A DNA stretch of 64,000 nt from Bacteroidaceae bacterium (GCA_017442855.1 JAFSPM010000045.1:62001-126000); one strand, 5' to 3'; counted from the first letter of the stretch, positions 36,873 through 46,653 are shown. Translations and numbers: made by a program. Notes: a model not told the origin generated them from the letters alone.

Positions 36873-38357
36873 TTATTCTGCCAAAGGAGAAAGAGAACAG
36901 CCATTGGGGGCACGGATGTGAATGGCATTGGCAAGGGTAGGAGCGATGCGTTCAGCCACCACGGGAGTAGCGATAGTTGCCGCCTTGAATGCTGGGTGTA
37001 ATATGATGAGGGGAGTAGGTGTAACTGCCTGACTCACCACCTTTTTAGTCTGTGCCTGTTCGTCAACAATCTGCCATCCGGGCAACACCTCGATGACAAG
37101 GTCGCCCGAACGTTTGCGGTGGTAACCGTTACGACTGCGTTCGATACGTTCGGTATAGGGGGCCAACAGTAAACGGTTGGCAGAATAAACTTCACTCACA
37201 CCACTGAATTGCACCAGGAACTCGGATGACTTCTGCTGGATGTCTGCCATATCAAGGTGTTTGTCTTCAATCAGTTTGTGGTTGAGGAATATCTGCTGGT
37301 CGTAGTAATACTCCACATAATTTCCTTCACCATAAGTGGCCATCAAGAACATATTCAGCAAGGTGGCACAGCGGTTGAGGTAGAATTCTCCTGTAGGAAT
37401 GTTGTAGGTAGTGATATCCTGATATACTGGATCGGTGTATCCTGTAGAGCTGATGCACAACAGTACATGATTCATGCCAACCTGGCGTTCCAGTAGGTTG
37501 AGCAGGTTGGCCAAGCAGTAATCTATCTTGGTATAAACGGCCTGCATTTCCTGTTCAACCGTTTGTAGAGGTTGATGCTGGTAAGTTCCTGCATAATAGG
37601 TAAGTGCGAGAAAATCAACCACCTCGTCTTCACCCATGTTGCTTTGCTTGAGCAACTCTTCCGTCAGCAGGTTCACCTCTTCGTTTACAGCAGGGGTGGT
37701 GAGCAGGCGACGATAGCGGTTCACACGGTCTTTATCCTTCACCCTGAGGTCAGGACCTTGTTGGGTATTATAGTTGTCGAGCCATAACGGATAATCTTTG
37801 TAGTAGGTGGTGCTGCACCACTTGCCTGTCTCTGGGTTAATCCAGAAAGCACAGTTGGCAGCATGGCCGGCCGATAAGATGGCAGCATCACGGAACGGTG
37901 ACACTGCATATACCATAGCTTGGTTACTGGTAGCTATCTTCAATTCATCGGTCAGGGTGGAAGAGAGCAGCAGCGCAGCCGACGAGTTTTCGTTGGTGTT
38001 GTTGCCCATAAATGCGGCATCATCCACGCAGTTCTGCGACCTGCCCGTAGTGCGATCCAGCCATTGACTGCCAATGATGCCATTCACAGATGGTGTAGTA
38101 CCTGTATAGATGGCAGCTATTGCAGAAGCCCTGTCTTTATTTTCAAAAGAAAAATGTACCTGTTGGTACACCCTTCCCTCGCGCATGAGGCGTTTAAAGC
38201 CTTGCGAACCGAAGTAGGGCGTAAAAGTATTAATGTAGTCACTGCGCAGCTGGTCAATGGTGACCGACACCACCAAACGAGTCTGCGCCGATGCCTCCTG
38301 CATCTGCCAGCCTCCTATTGTCAGGACTAATATGGTTGCCAAAAATTCTTTTTTCAT
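36873..38357 (-). CDS. PafA-like alkaline phosphatase family protein with a degenerate active site
   Basis: 494 residues, with a signal peptide ending near ASAQ (residue 25). It aligns over its whole length with PafA-type alkaline phosphatases (TRLVVSVTIDQLRSDY, GFKRLMREG, IYTGTTPSVNGI, SAGHAANCAFW, NIPTGEFY, YHRKRSGDLVIEVLPGW). By recalled alignment only the first metal ligand (Asp35) remains: the nucleophile Thr is Arg76, the active-site Asn is Ser97, the Lys/Arg pair is Phe155/Asp157, the Asp/His metal ligands are Tyr254/Thr258 and Ser304/Thr305, and the last His is lost. It is therefore probably not a phosphatase; a binding or structural role is likelier. It lies 10 bp after lnb. Confidence 0.8.
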   Translation of the reverse strand: MKKEFLATILVLTIGGWQMQEASAQTRLVVSVTIDQLRSDYINTFTPYFGSQGFKRLMREGRVYQQVHFSFENKDRASAIAAIYTGTTPSVNGIIGSQWLDRTTGRSQNCVDDAAFMGNNTNENSSAALLLSSTLTDELKIATSNQAMVYAVSPFRDAAILSAGHAANCAFWINPETGKWCSTTYYKDYPLWLDNYNTQQGPDLRVKDKDRVNRYRRLLTTPAVNEEVNLLTEELLKQSNMGEDEVVDFLALTYYAGTYQHQPLQTVEQEMQAVYTKIDYCLANLLNLLERQVGMNHVLLCISSTGYTDPVYQDITTYNIPTGEFYLNRCATLLNMFLMATYGEGNYVEYYYDQQIFLNHKLIEDKHLDMADIQQKSSEFLVQFSGVSEVYSANRLLLAPYTERIERSRNGYHRKRSGDLVIEVLPGWQIVDEQAQTKKVVSQAVTPTPLIILHPAFKAATIATPVVAERIAPTLANAIHIRAPNGCSLSPLAE

Positions 38358-38367
38358 TGCTTAAAAA

Positions 38368-39621
38368 TCAATGAAATTTATATGATATAATTATGTTGCT
38401 CATACTACGCTCTAACAAACACAGTGCCAAAGGAAGTACTGCGAGCGGCAATTTTTGTGGAATTACTGCCCCCAATATAATAAATAATGTTAATTCTATG
38501 GACAGTGCAACCAGATAGCGGCTTCTCTTCAGCTCTTTTACTTTGCGAATGAACCAAGGAAGCAGTAACAGGTGCAGTGGTTGGAAGAGCAGCAACAGGT
38601 AGTTGGGACTCACTGTAGGATGCTCGGAGAATGAAGCCAGAAATGCCAGCATACATCCTGCAATACCCGCGGTGGCAAATAACACCAGATCTAACACCCA
38701 AAGGCTTTTACGATGTTTGATGCCATAAATAGTTAATGCAGTCACTATAATAAACAACAGTGTGAAGCAACGGAACGGAGTGAAAGGCGTGTCTGGATGC
38801 AGCTTGTCTGCTTCAGGAATGACCACTACCTGACGGCTCTCAGCTACCAATGGTATAGTAGTCTTCTGAACGGGGTTTTCTTTAATCTCTCGTGAGGAAA
38901 GATTTTTTTCCTCGTGAGGGAGTAAAACTGCACTGTCAAAATATTGCTCCAAGTACAGAGGGATGAACATCATCATGCGCCTGGAGATAGGTTGGTCGGC
39001 TTCACTACCTAAGCACAGGTCGATGCCAAACTGCGACCAGGCATTGTCGGCAGTAAACTCGTGGACAATACTTCTAAACGATTGTCCTGTGGCTGTCGTT
39101 GTCATATCGTCAGCATATTGCAGTTGACTGTCCAGACATTTCTCTATCAAGTCCCTGGGGCGTGTGGCACAGTTATCGTAAAAATAATTATACCGATATA
39201 CACGGTGCTGTGGCAGGTAGTTCTCGTTCAGCAGAGCTATGAGGTTGTTCTTTTCTTGGATACTCAGGTTTAGCACCTGCTCCCTTACATCCCTGTTGCA
39301 ATAGGCATACCAGTCAACGAAGTCTTGATAGTGCTGAATGCCCAACTGATAGTCGGTTTGTCCCAAGGTGAAACGCAGGGCAAAGTTGGGCGTGTTGAAA
39401 CTGAAGATACCATAATTATAAATGAGGTCGATGTCACGCGAAGCGTTCTTCATTCGTATGGCAGAATGCCCAAACTGGTTATACACCTCCACACCAGGGC
39501 CACAAGTAATGAGGCTCACCTGCCAGGTGTCGGCCGTGTCGGTGGGCAGTGTCAATGATTGGGTCTGTGCCTGCATCTCAAGTACGCTCCATAGCATCAG
39601 CAACCATAAGCCATGTTTCAT
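38368..39621 (-). CDS. lnb: lipoprotein N-acyltransferase Lnb (DUF4105 family)
   Basis: 417 residues from the Met at 39621. The signal sequence (about 19 residues) leads into the DUF4105/Lnb periplasmic domain, with the catalytic His in NQFGHSAIRM and the Cys in FYDNCATRPRD. About five membrane helices fill the last 150 residues. Lnb transfers an acyl chain to the N-terminal Cys of lipoproteins, replacing Lnt in Bacteroidetes. Two other in-frame ATGs exist: 39657 is upstream of the -7 box, and 39636 would be nearly leaderless. The family call is firm, the specific enzymatic role is by family knowledge. The PafA-like gene follows 10 bp later in the same unit. Confidence 0.8.
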   Translation of the reverse strand: MKHGLWLLMLWSVLEMQAQTQSLTLPTDTADTWQVSLITCGPGVEVYNQFGHSAIRMKNASRDIDLIYNYGIFSFNTPNFALRFTLGQTDYQLGIQHYQDFVDWYAYCNRDVREQVLNLSIQEKNNLIALLNENYLPQHRVYRYNYFYDNCATRPRDLIEKCLDSQLQYADDMTTTATGQSFRSIVHEFTADNAWSQFGIDLCLGSEADQPISRRMMMFIPLYLEQYFDSAVLLPHEEKNLSSREIKENPVQKTTIPLVAESRQVVVIPEADKLHPDTPFTPFRCFTLLFIIVTALTIYGIKHRKSLWVLDLVLFATAGIAGCMLAFLASFSEHPTVSPNYLLLLFQPLHLLLLPWFIRKVKELKRSRYLVALSIELTLFIILGAVIPQKLPLAVLPLALCLLERSMSNIIISYKFH

Positions 39622-39643
39622 AAGAATTCGTCTCATTTGGCTA

Positions 39644-39651
39644 CAAAGATA
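39644..39651 (-). promoter_or_regulatory. -7 box of lnb
   Basis: Minus strand TATCTTTG followed by TAGCC. It excludes the ATG at 39657. Confidence 0.55.
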
Positions 39652-39756
39652 ATGCAAAGCAGAGAATTTTTATGTCACTTTTGTTTTTTTAACGGCATTA
39701 AGGGCAAAAAACTTTTGATACGTGAAATAAAAGTTGCATCTTTGCAAACGAATTTG

Positions 39757-39764
39757 TAATTTTG
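39757..39764 (+). promoter_or_regulatory. -7 box of the outer-membrane protein gene
   Basis: TAATTTTG. It overlaps the first possible start codons of the long frame (39762, 39765), so the Met at 39795 is chosen as the start. Confidence 0.6.
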
Positions 39765-39794
39765 ATGAATTGTGTACGAATATTAAGAAAAGAA

Positions 39795-41075
39795 ATGAGA
39801 TATAGAAAAACGCTTCTGATGCTTATGTCCTTCCTGATGGCAGGAGTGGCTTTTGCACAAAACAACACAAATTCGCCGTATAGCCGCTATGGTTACGGAC
39901 AGTTGGCCGACCAGGGGGCAAGCAATAGCAGAGCTATGGGTGGCGTGGCTTATGGTCTGAGAGACAAGCAACATACTAATTTCGCCAACCCGGCATCCTA
40001 TACGGCTGTTGACTCGCTGACATTCATTTTCGAGGGCGGCATATCGTTACAGAACACCAATTTTGATAATGGCACTCTCAAGACGAATGCCAAGAATACC
40101 AGTCTTGACTATCTGTCCATGCATTTCCGTGTGGGTACTCGTTTTGGTATGAGTCTGGGCTTGTTGCCTTATGCCAATGTGGGTTACGACATGCAAAATG
40201 TAATCAAAGATAATTCGGATGCTACTAAAACTTACGCAATAAACTATTTCGGTGAGGGTGGTTTGCATCAAGCTTATGTAGGTTTAGGATATAAAATTAA
40301 CCGAAAATTTTCAATTGGTGCAAATATTTCTTATCTTTGGGGTGACGTAGAGCATGCTATGATGCTTACCTTCCCTTATAATGACGAAGCATTCGGCTTT
40401 ATGTCGCGTGACCATGTGGGCATCAATAGCATAAAGTTTGACTTTGGCGCACAATACTCCTATCAGTTTGGCAAGAAACATTTTGCCACTTTTGGCGCAG
40501 TATTTTCGCCGGGCTATAATTTAAATAATAGAAGCTACTACCAAGAAATCATAGGAAGTACATCTGCTATTGTAAATGGCAGTAGCAGTGGACTCACCAT
40601 CAAGGAAACAGATTTGAACGTGAAAAGTGGTATTCCTATGACATTTGGGGCAGGTGTTGCTTATATTTACGATGGTAGGCTTACTGTAGGACTGGATGTA
40701 ACCTACCAGGCATGGAGCAAGGTATCGTTTATGGGCAATGAAGATGCGTTCGTTGACAGAACCAAGGTGGCAGTTGGAGCAGAATACCTGCCCGACCCAA
40801 TAGGCAGAAGTTTCCTGAAAAGAACCAAGTACAGGATAGGTGCCTATTATAATGCTCCTTATTATAAATTGGATGATGTAAGGGCATCGAAAGAATTTGG
40901 TGTGTCGGCAGGTTTCTCTATACCGGTGTTGAGGTCGCGTTCTTATGTTAACATCTCTGGACAGTATGCCAGGGTGAAAGGTCAGACCGCCGACTTCATC
41001 CATGAAAACCAGCTGAGGGTGAACATAGGTGTTACATTCACCGAACGATGGTTCTACAAGACGAGAGTGAATTAA
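39795..41075 (+). CDS. outer-membrane beta-barrel protein (FadL/OmpP1-like)
   Basis: 426 residues with a Sec signal peptide (about 20 residues, ending VAFAQ). The N-terminus NSPYSRYGYGQLADQGASNSRAMGG and the pattern NFANPASYTAVDSLTF resemble the FadL/OmpP1 hatch of Bacteroidetes outer-membrane transporters. Many alternating hydrophobic strands follow, and the chain ends in a barrel-type last strand (VNIGVTFTERWFYK). The substrate is unknown. It is the first gene of a unit with a TPR protein, lptC and a CNNM protein, an order I recall from other Bacteroidales. Confidence 0.75.
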   Translation: MRYRKTLLMLMSFLMAGVAFAQNNTNSPYSRYGYGQLADQGASNSRAMGGVAYGLRDKQHTNFANPASYTAVDSLTFIFEGGISLQNTNFDNGTLKTNAKNTSLDYLSMHFRVGTRFGMSLGLLPYANVGYDMQNVIKDNSDATKTYAINYFGEGGLHQAYVGLGYKINRKFSIGANISYLWGDVEHAMMLTFPYNDEAFGFMSRDHVGINSIKFDFGAQYSYQFGKKHFATFGAVFSPGYNLNNRSYYQEIIGSTSAIVNGSSSGLTIKETDLNVKSGIPMTFGAGVAYIYDGRLTVGLDVTYQAWSKVSFMGNEDAFVDRTKVAVGAEYLPDPIGRSFLKRTKYRIGAYYNAPYYKLDDVRASKEFGVSAGFSIPVLRSRSYVNISGQYARVKGQTADFIHENQLRVNIGVTFTERWFYKTRVN

Positions 41076-41117
41076 TAATTGAGAATTAAATAAATTAATA
41101 ATAACACTTTAAATTTA

Positions 41118-42443
41118 ATGGCAATGAAAATTAAGAATTTACTTGCAATCGCCCTCCTCGCTGGAGGTTTCAGCACTGCTTTCGCTCAGAGTCAGGAGTG
41201 CATCACCAATAGCTCTATTGGTCATGAGGCTGTTAAGGCAAAGAATTATGCTGATGCTTATGAGCCTACCAAGGCTGTATTGAAAGAATGTCCTACGATG
41301 AAGTATTACACTTTCTCTGACATGATTGACATTCTGCACTCTTTCCTGACTCCAGACAAAAAGGGTACTGCTGAATACAAGAACTACTTTGACGAACTGA
41401 TGGGCATGTATGACCTGCGTACCAAGTACTTGCCTGAGTTTCGCGCAAAGGGTACAAAAGTAAAGTCTGACGCTGCTGCTTTGGCTGACAAGGCTGCTGA
41501 CTACCTGACTTATGCCCCTGAGGTAAATCACAAAATTGCTTATCAGTGGTTTAAAGAGTCAGTTCAGGGCGATGGTGTGAACACCAAAGCTTCTACCATC
41601 ATGAACTTCCTGAACGAGTCTATGGCAGTGATGAAGGCTGACCAGAGCCAGAGCAACCAGTTCCTTGATGACTATCTGTGGTCATCTGACTTGACCGACC
41701 AGGCTATCGCTGCAGCAGATGACGAAAAGACTAAGGAAAACATGCAGGCTGCCAAGGAAAACGTGTTGGCAGTATTTATCAACAGTGGTATGGCAGACTG
41801 CGAGACCCTGCAGAATGTATTTGGTCCTCAGGTAGAGCAGAACAAGAGCAACGAAGCTTTCTTGAAGAATACCATCGCTATCCTTCGCATGATGAAGTGT
41901 AACGAGAGCGAAGTTTACTTCACTGCATCTGACTATATGTATCGTATCAACCCAACTGCTGACGCAGCAAACGGTGTGGCTTACATGTACTTCAAGAAGG
42001 GTGAGTATGAGACCGCTGTTAAGTATTTCGATGAGGCTCTGCAGTTGGAAAGCGACCCAGCCAAGAAGGCCGAAATTGCTTACGCTATTGCAGCTTCTCT
42101 GTCAACCATCAAGCAGTGGGGCAATGCTAAGAGATATGCTAACCAGGCTATCACCTTCCGCGATGACTGGGGTGCTCCTCACATCCTGCTGGCTCAGATT
42201 TATGCAGCTAATCCTAACTGGAGCGACGAGCGTTCACTGAACTCTTGCACCTACTATGTATGTGTTGACCGCTTGCAGCGTGCCAAGACTCTGGATCCAA
42301 GTTGCGCTGAACAGGCTGATGAGTTGATCCGTACTTACTCCCGCTACTTCCCGAAGTCAGAAGACCTGTTCATGCAGGGTCTGAAGAAGGGTGACCGCGT
42401 GACTGTTGGTGGCATCGTTGGTGAGACTACTACCATTCGCTAA
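41118..42443 (+). CDS. secreted tetratricopeptide repeat protein
   Basis: 441 residues with a signal peptide ending near AFAQS (residue 25). TPR-type helices are clear in the second half (NGVAYMYFKKGEYETAVKYFDEALQLE, AEIAYAIAASLSTIKQWGNAKRYANQAI, PHILLAQIYAANPNW). The first half is Lys/Ala-rich and helical. Presumably periplasmic or outer-membrane associated; no enzymatic motif seen. It lies between an outer-membrane barrel gene and lptC, suggesting an envelope assembly role. Confidence 0.75.
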   Translation: MAMKIKNLLAIALLAGGFSTAFAQSQECITNSSIGHEAVKAKNYADAYEPTKAVLKECPTMKYYTFSDMIDILHSFLTPDKKGTAEYKNYFDELMGMYDLRTKYLPEFRAKGTKVKSDAAALADKAADYLTYAPEVNHKIAYQWFKESVQGDGVNTKASTIMNFLNESMAVMKADQSQSNQFLDDYLWSSDLTDQAIAAADDEKTKENMQAAKENVLAVFINSGMADCETLQNVFGPQVEQNKSNEAFLKNTIAILRMMKCNESEVYFTASDYMYRINPTADAANGVAYMYFKKGEYETAVKYFDEALQLESDPAKKAEIAYAIAASLSTIKQWGNAKRYANQAITFRDDWGAPHILLAQIYAANPNWSDERSLNSCTYYVCVDRLQRAKTLDPSCAEQADELIRTYSRYFPKSEDLFMQGLKKGDRVTVGGIVGETTTIR

Positions 42444-42451
42444 TGTAGCAA

Positions 42452-43111
42452 ATGTTTATGCAACTTTCGATAGTTCGCATACATCAACCTATCTGCATAA
42501 CCACTGTCTTCGTGGCAGTGGTTATGCTTCTTTTTTTCTCTGCATGCTCAGGCAACGGAAAACAGATGGGAGGTGCTGTCACCAACCGTGATTCATTGCC
42601 TGCACTGGAGACCCACGATGTGACGACACTGATATCCGATTCGGGTGTCATCCGTTACCGCATCACTACGCCCCTCTGGCTGGTGTACGACAAGCTCAAC
42701 CCGTCGCACTGGTCGTTCGAAGAGGGGGTCTATGTTGAAAACTTCGACGAGAACAACGATGTGATGGCCGAGATCAAGGCCGACACCGCCTATTACTACG
42801 ACAAGCAGAAGCTGTGGGAATTGCGTGGACACGTCGATATACGCAACCAGCAGGGTGAGCGTTTCAATACGGAGCTGCTCTTCTGGAACCAGGATACACA
42901 GAAGGTGTATTCCGACAAGTTTATCCGTATTGAACAGATTGACCGAATCATCACCGGACACGGTTTTGATTCCAACCAGCAGTTCACGGTCTATACCATC
43001 CATCAGCCAGAAGGTATCTTCTATGTGGATGAGGAAAAGACAGCTGTAACGCCTGCTGATAGTCTGCAAACCGACTCGGTTGCTACAGCATCCGCTAATA
43101 CTTCTGAATAA
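42452..43111 (+). CDS. lptC: LPS export system periplasmic protein LptC
   Basis: 219 residues. An N-terminal hydrophobic segment ends in a lipobox-like FFSACSG, followed by the LptC beta-jellyroll: DTAYYYDKQKLWELRGHVDIRN, NTELLFWNQDTQKVYSDKFIRI and GHGFDSNQQF. LptC receives lipopolysaccharide from the LptBFG transporter and passes it to LptA. The C-terminus is a Thr/Ser-rich tail. The next gene starts at the adjacent base. Confidence 0.88.
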   Translation: MFMQLSIVRIHQPICITTVFVAVVMLLFFSACSGNGKQMGGAVTNRDSLPALETHDVTTLISDSGVIRYRITTPLWLVYDKLNPSHWSFEEGVYVENFDENNDVMAEIKADTAYYYDKQKLWELRGHVDIRNQQGERFNTELLFWNQDTQKVYSDKFIRIEQIDRIITGHGFDSNQQFTVYTIHQPEGIFYVDEEKTAVTPADSLQTDSVATASANTSE

Positions 43112-44368
43112 ATGAATATACTGATCTGCCTTTTGATAGCTGTACTTTTCTCTGCATTCTTCTCGGGTGTGGAGATTGCCTTCGTCTCTGTCGATAAACT
43201 GCGTCTGGAGATGGATCGCAAGCCAGGTATCACATCGTCTATCCTTTCTTATTTCTACCATCACTCCAGCAACTTCATCTCTACCATGCTTGTGGGTAAC
43301 AACATCGCCCTCGTCATCTATGGTATCCTGATGGCACAGCTGCTGGAACCTTATTTGATTCCTCTTGTAGGACAGAACGAATTCTGGATCCTGCTCCTGC
43401 AAACCATCATATCCACTCTTATCATTATCGTTACGGGTGAATTCCTGCCTAAGACCTTTTTCAAGATGAACCCCAACCTTATGTTGCGCATCTTCGCTAT
43501 ACCTCTTTATATATTATACATCATCCTTTATCCTGTATCCAAGTTTGCCTCCATGCTGTCATACGTGTTGTTGAGGCTGTTCGGACAAAAGGTGAACCGT
43601 GAGGTGGAGGAGAAGGTGTTTGGCAAGGTTGACTTGGATTATTTCGTGACCTCCAGCATCGAAAATGCAGAGAATGAGGATAACCTGGGTTCTGAAGTGA
43701 AGATATTCCAGAATGTGCTTGATTTCTCATCCGTCAAGTTGCGCGACTGTATGGTGCCCCGTACCGAGATACTGGCACTGGATGTCAAGACACCTGTGCA
43801 AGAGCTTATCAATACCTTCATTGAATCGGGCAACTCACGCATCATCATTTTTGATGGAAATATCGATAACATATTGGGCTACATACATTCATCCGAGATG
43901 TTCCGCAACCGTAATAACTGGGTGAAGAATATCAAGACCATGCCTATTGTGCCAGAAACCATGTCGGCTCAGCGACTGATGAAGAAGTTCATCAAAGATA
44001 AGCAGAACATGGCTGTGGTGGTGGATGAGTTTGGTGGCACTTCGGGCATCATCACCCTCGAAGACCTGGTGGAAGAAATCTTTGGTGAGATAGAGGACGA
44101 ACACGACAGCTCAAACTACGTTTGCAAGAAGGTAGGGGAGAACGAGTATGTGCTTTCTGCCCGTTTGGAGATTGAGCGTGTGAACGAGACATTTAACCTC
44201 GACCTGCCTGAGTCTGACGACTACCTCACCGTAGGTGGCTTGATTCTGGACCGCTACCAGAGCTTCCCCAAGCTGCACGAAACAGTGAAAATTGATAAAT
44301 ACGACTTTAAAATCATCAAGGTGGCAGCTACTAAAATCGAACTTGTACGTCTAAAAGTGAACGAATAG
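43112..44368 (+). CDS. CNNM/CBS-domain membrane protein (hemolysin family)
   Basis: 418 residues. A CNNM-type membrane domain (SAFFSGVEIAFVSVDKLRLE; MLVGNNIALVIYG) precedes two CBS domains (LRDCMVPRTEILALD; NMAVVVDEFGGTSGIITLEDLVEEIFGEIEDE) and a CorC/HlyC domain (DDYLTVGGLILDRYQSFPKL). A paralogue of the GldE-like protein at 17572-18906. Members are associated with Mg or Co efflux. It directly abuts lptC (stop at 43111, start at 43112). Confidence 0.88.
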   Translation: MNILICLLIAVLFSAFFSGVEIAFVSVDKLRLEMDRKPGITSSILSYFYHHSSNFISTMLVGNNIALVIYGILMAQLLEPYLIPLVGQNEFWILLLQTIISTLIIIVTGEFLPKTFFKMNPNLMLRIFAIPLYILYIILYPVSKFASMLSYVLLRLFGQKVNREVEEKVFGKVDLDYFVTSSIENAENEDNLGSEVKIFQNVLDFSSVKLRDCMVPRTEILALDVKTPVQELINTFIESGNSRIIIFDGNIDNILGYIHSSEMFRNRNNWVKNIKTMPIVPETMSAQRLMKKFIKDKQNMAVVVDEFGGTSGIITLEDLVEEIFGEIEDEHDSSNYVCKKVGENEYVLSARLEIERVNETFNLDLPESDDYLTVGGLILDRYQSFPKLHETVKIDKYDFKIIKVAATKIELVRLKVNE

Positions 44369-44423
44369 AGTTATTTGGCAACATTTTTTTTGAAAAAAAA
44401 CAATAGGGTATTAGTATTTTTTG

Positions 44424-44431
44424 TACCTTTG
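44424..44431 (+). promoter_or_regulatory. -7 box of the PpiD-like gene
   Basis: TACCTTTG followed by CACC. It rules out the reading-frame start at 44421 and supports the ATG at 44499. Confidence 0.6.
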
Positions 44432-44498
44432 CACCGTTTTTGGAATTAATAGCCAAAAACAGAAAAACTTATCGCATAAAAAACTTAAAAATTTAAAT

Positions 44499-46631
44499 AT
44501 GGCAGCTTTACAAGAAATCAGGTCTCATGGACCATTGTTGGTTGGTGTGATTGCCTTGGGCTTGTTTGCCTTCATCGCTGGTGACGCATGGAAGGTAATT
44601 GCTCCCCGTCAGTCACAGGATGTAGGTGAAGTTTATGGTAAAAAGCTCTCCGCACAGGACTATCAGAAATTGTTCGAGGAGTATGCAGATGCAGTGAAGT
44701 TTTCACAGGGTCTCAGCGCACTGACTGATGAGCAGAACGATGCAGTGAAGGATCAGGTGTGGCAGGCTTATGTAAATAACCAGCTGATCGAGAACGAGGC
44801 CAAGAAACTGGGTCTCACCGTTTCAGATGAAGAAGTACAGGACATCATCAATGAGGGTTCTGCAACCATCTTGTCTAACACTCCTTTCCTGAACCAGACA
44901 ACCGGTGCATTTGACAAGGATATGCTGAACATGTTCCTTGTGAACTATTCCAGCATGAACGCATCCAACACTTCTGCAGATGTTTTGCAGCAGTATCAGC
45001 AAGTTTACAACTATTGGACATTTATCGAGAAGACCCTGCGTCAGAATCGCCTGGCAGAGAAATACCAGACACTGCTCTGCATGTCACTGCTCTCTAACTC
45101 TGTTGAGGCACAGAACAGCTTCGATGCACGTACCACTCAGACCGACTTCCTGATGGCAGCACTTCCTTATAGCTCAGTGCTCGATTCATCTATCGTGGTA
45201 ACCGACGCTGAGATCAAGGCTCGCTACGACAAGAAGAAAGAACAGTACCGTCAGTTGGTAGAGACCCGCGACGTCCGTTATATCGACGTACAGGTGGTAG
45301 CCAGCGATGAAGACCGTGCCGCTCTTGAGGCTGAGATGGAAGAATATACCGAACAGCTGGCAGGCGACGTAGCTGACTATACCACCTTCATTCGTCAGTC
45401 AGGTTCTGAGCAGCCATTCATCAACCTGTACTATACCGCCAACGCATTGCCATCTGACGTGGTGGCTCGCTTGGACTCTGTAGAGGTAGGTGGCGTGTTT
45501 GGTCCTTACTACAATACTGCTGACAACACCATCAACAGCTTCAAGAAGCTGGAGGTTGTCAACATGGCAGACTCCATTCAGTTCCGTCAGATTCAGGTGA
45601 CTGGCGACACACAGGCTCGTGCACAGGAACTGGCCGACAGCATCTTTACTGCCATCAAGGGTGGTGCACAGTTTGCTGACATCGCCCAGCGCTATGGTCA
45701 GACAGGCGAACCTGTTTGGATTACTTCAGCCAATTATGAAGGTGCTCAGGTAGATGGTGACAACCTGCGTTACATCAACGCTATCATCACCACTCCACAG
45801 AACCAGCTCACCAACCTCAACCTCACACAGGCTAACGTTATCCTTGAGGTAGTGGCTAAGAAGAACGTACAGCCTAAGTACAAGGTAGCTGTTGTGAAGC
45901 GTCCTATCGAGTTCAGCAAGGAGACCTATAACAAGGCATACAATAATTTCAGCGAGTTCGTAGCAGCTAACAGCACCTACGAGAAGATGGTGGCCAATGC
46001 AGAAGATGCAGGTTTCCGTCTCTATACCCAGGGTGAGGTACAGAACTCTGACCACACCATCGGTTCTATCCGCAATACCAAGGATGCCCTCAAGTGGGTG
46101 TTCGAGGCTAAGGCCGGTGATGCTTCTGGTCTGTATGAGTGTGGCGAGAGCGACCGCCTGATGCAGGTAGGTGTAGCTCGCATCAACAAGGTGGGTTATC
46201 GCCCATTGGCACTGGTGCAGGATGAGATCAAGCGCGAGCTTATCCGTGAGAAGAAGGGTGAGCAGTTGTTGGCTAAGGCAGCTGGTGCTTCTTTGGATCA
46301 GCTGAAGGCTATGGACGAGGCTGTGAGCGACTCTGTAAAGCGTGTATCCTTCTCTTCACCTGCTTATGTAGCTGCAGTAGGTGGTTCTGAGTATGTGTTC
46401 AGTGCCGATGCACTGGTAGGTAAGCAGGGCGTGGCAAGTGCTCCTCTCAAGGGCAACTATGCTGTTTATGTGTTGCAGCCTTATGCACAGAACAAGACCA
46501 ACGATACTTACGATGCATCAGTAGAGAAGCTCTCATTGCAGAACAACAAGGTGACCATTGCTCGCCAGCAGTTTGGCAACGACCTCTATCTGAAGGCTAA
46601 CGTAAAGGATACCCGTTATCTGTGGTTCTAA
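44499..46631 (+). CDS. PpiD/SurA-type membrane-anchored periplasmic folding factor
   Basis: 710 residues. A single membrane anchor near residues 13-30 (LLVGVIALGLFAFIAGDAW) is followed by a SurA N-terminal chaperone region (VWQAYVNNQLIENEAKKLGLTVSDEEVQDII), long helices and a PpiC-like parvulin region (QIQVTGDTQARAQELADSIFTAIKGGAQFADIAQRYG). It belongs to the PpiD-like group that assists outer-membrane protein folding in the periplasm. Whether the parvulin domain is active cannot be judged here. Strong terminator downstream. Confidence 0.85.
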   Translation: MAALQEIRSHGPLLVGVIALGLFAFIAGDAWKVIAPRQSQDVGEVYGKKLSAQDYQKLFEEYADAVKFSQGLSALTDEQNDAVKDQVWQAYVNNQLIENEAKKLGLTVSDEEVQDIINEGSATILSNTPFLNQTTGAFDKDMLNMFLVNYSSMNASNTSADVLQQYQQVYNYWTFIEKTLRQNRLAEKYQTLLCMSLLSNSVEAQNSFDARTTQTDFLMAALPYSSVLDSSIVVTDAEIKARYDKKKEQYRQLVETRDVRYIDVQVVASDEDRAALEAEMEEYTEQLAGDVADYTTFIRQSGSEQPFINLYYTANALPSDVVARLDSVEVGGVFGPYYNTADNTINSFKKLEVVNMADSIQFRQIQVTGDTQARAQELADSIFTAIKGGAQFADIAQRYGQTGEPVWITSANYEGAQVDGDNLRYINAIITTPQNQLTNLNLTQANVILEVVAKKNVQPKYKVAVVKRPIEFSKETYNKAYNNFSEFVAANSTYEKMVANAEDAGFRLYTQGEVQNSDHTIGSIRNTKDALKWVFEAKAGDASGLYECGESDRLMQVGVARINKVGYRPLALVQDEIKRELIREKKGEQLLAKAAGASLDQLKAMDEAVSDSVKRVSFSSPAYVAAVGGSEYVFSADALVGKQGVASAPLKGNYAVYVLQPYAQNKTNDTYDASVEKLSLQNNKVTIARQQFGNDLYLKANVKDTRYLWF

Positions 46632-46653
46632 GACTTCATTATTAAGTTATATA

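Noticed and set aside
42593-43402. 269-codon minus-strand frame over lptC and the CNNM gene
   Set aside because: Antisense shadow of two well-supported genes, with no promoter or family match.
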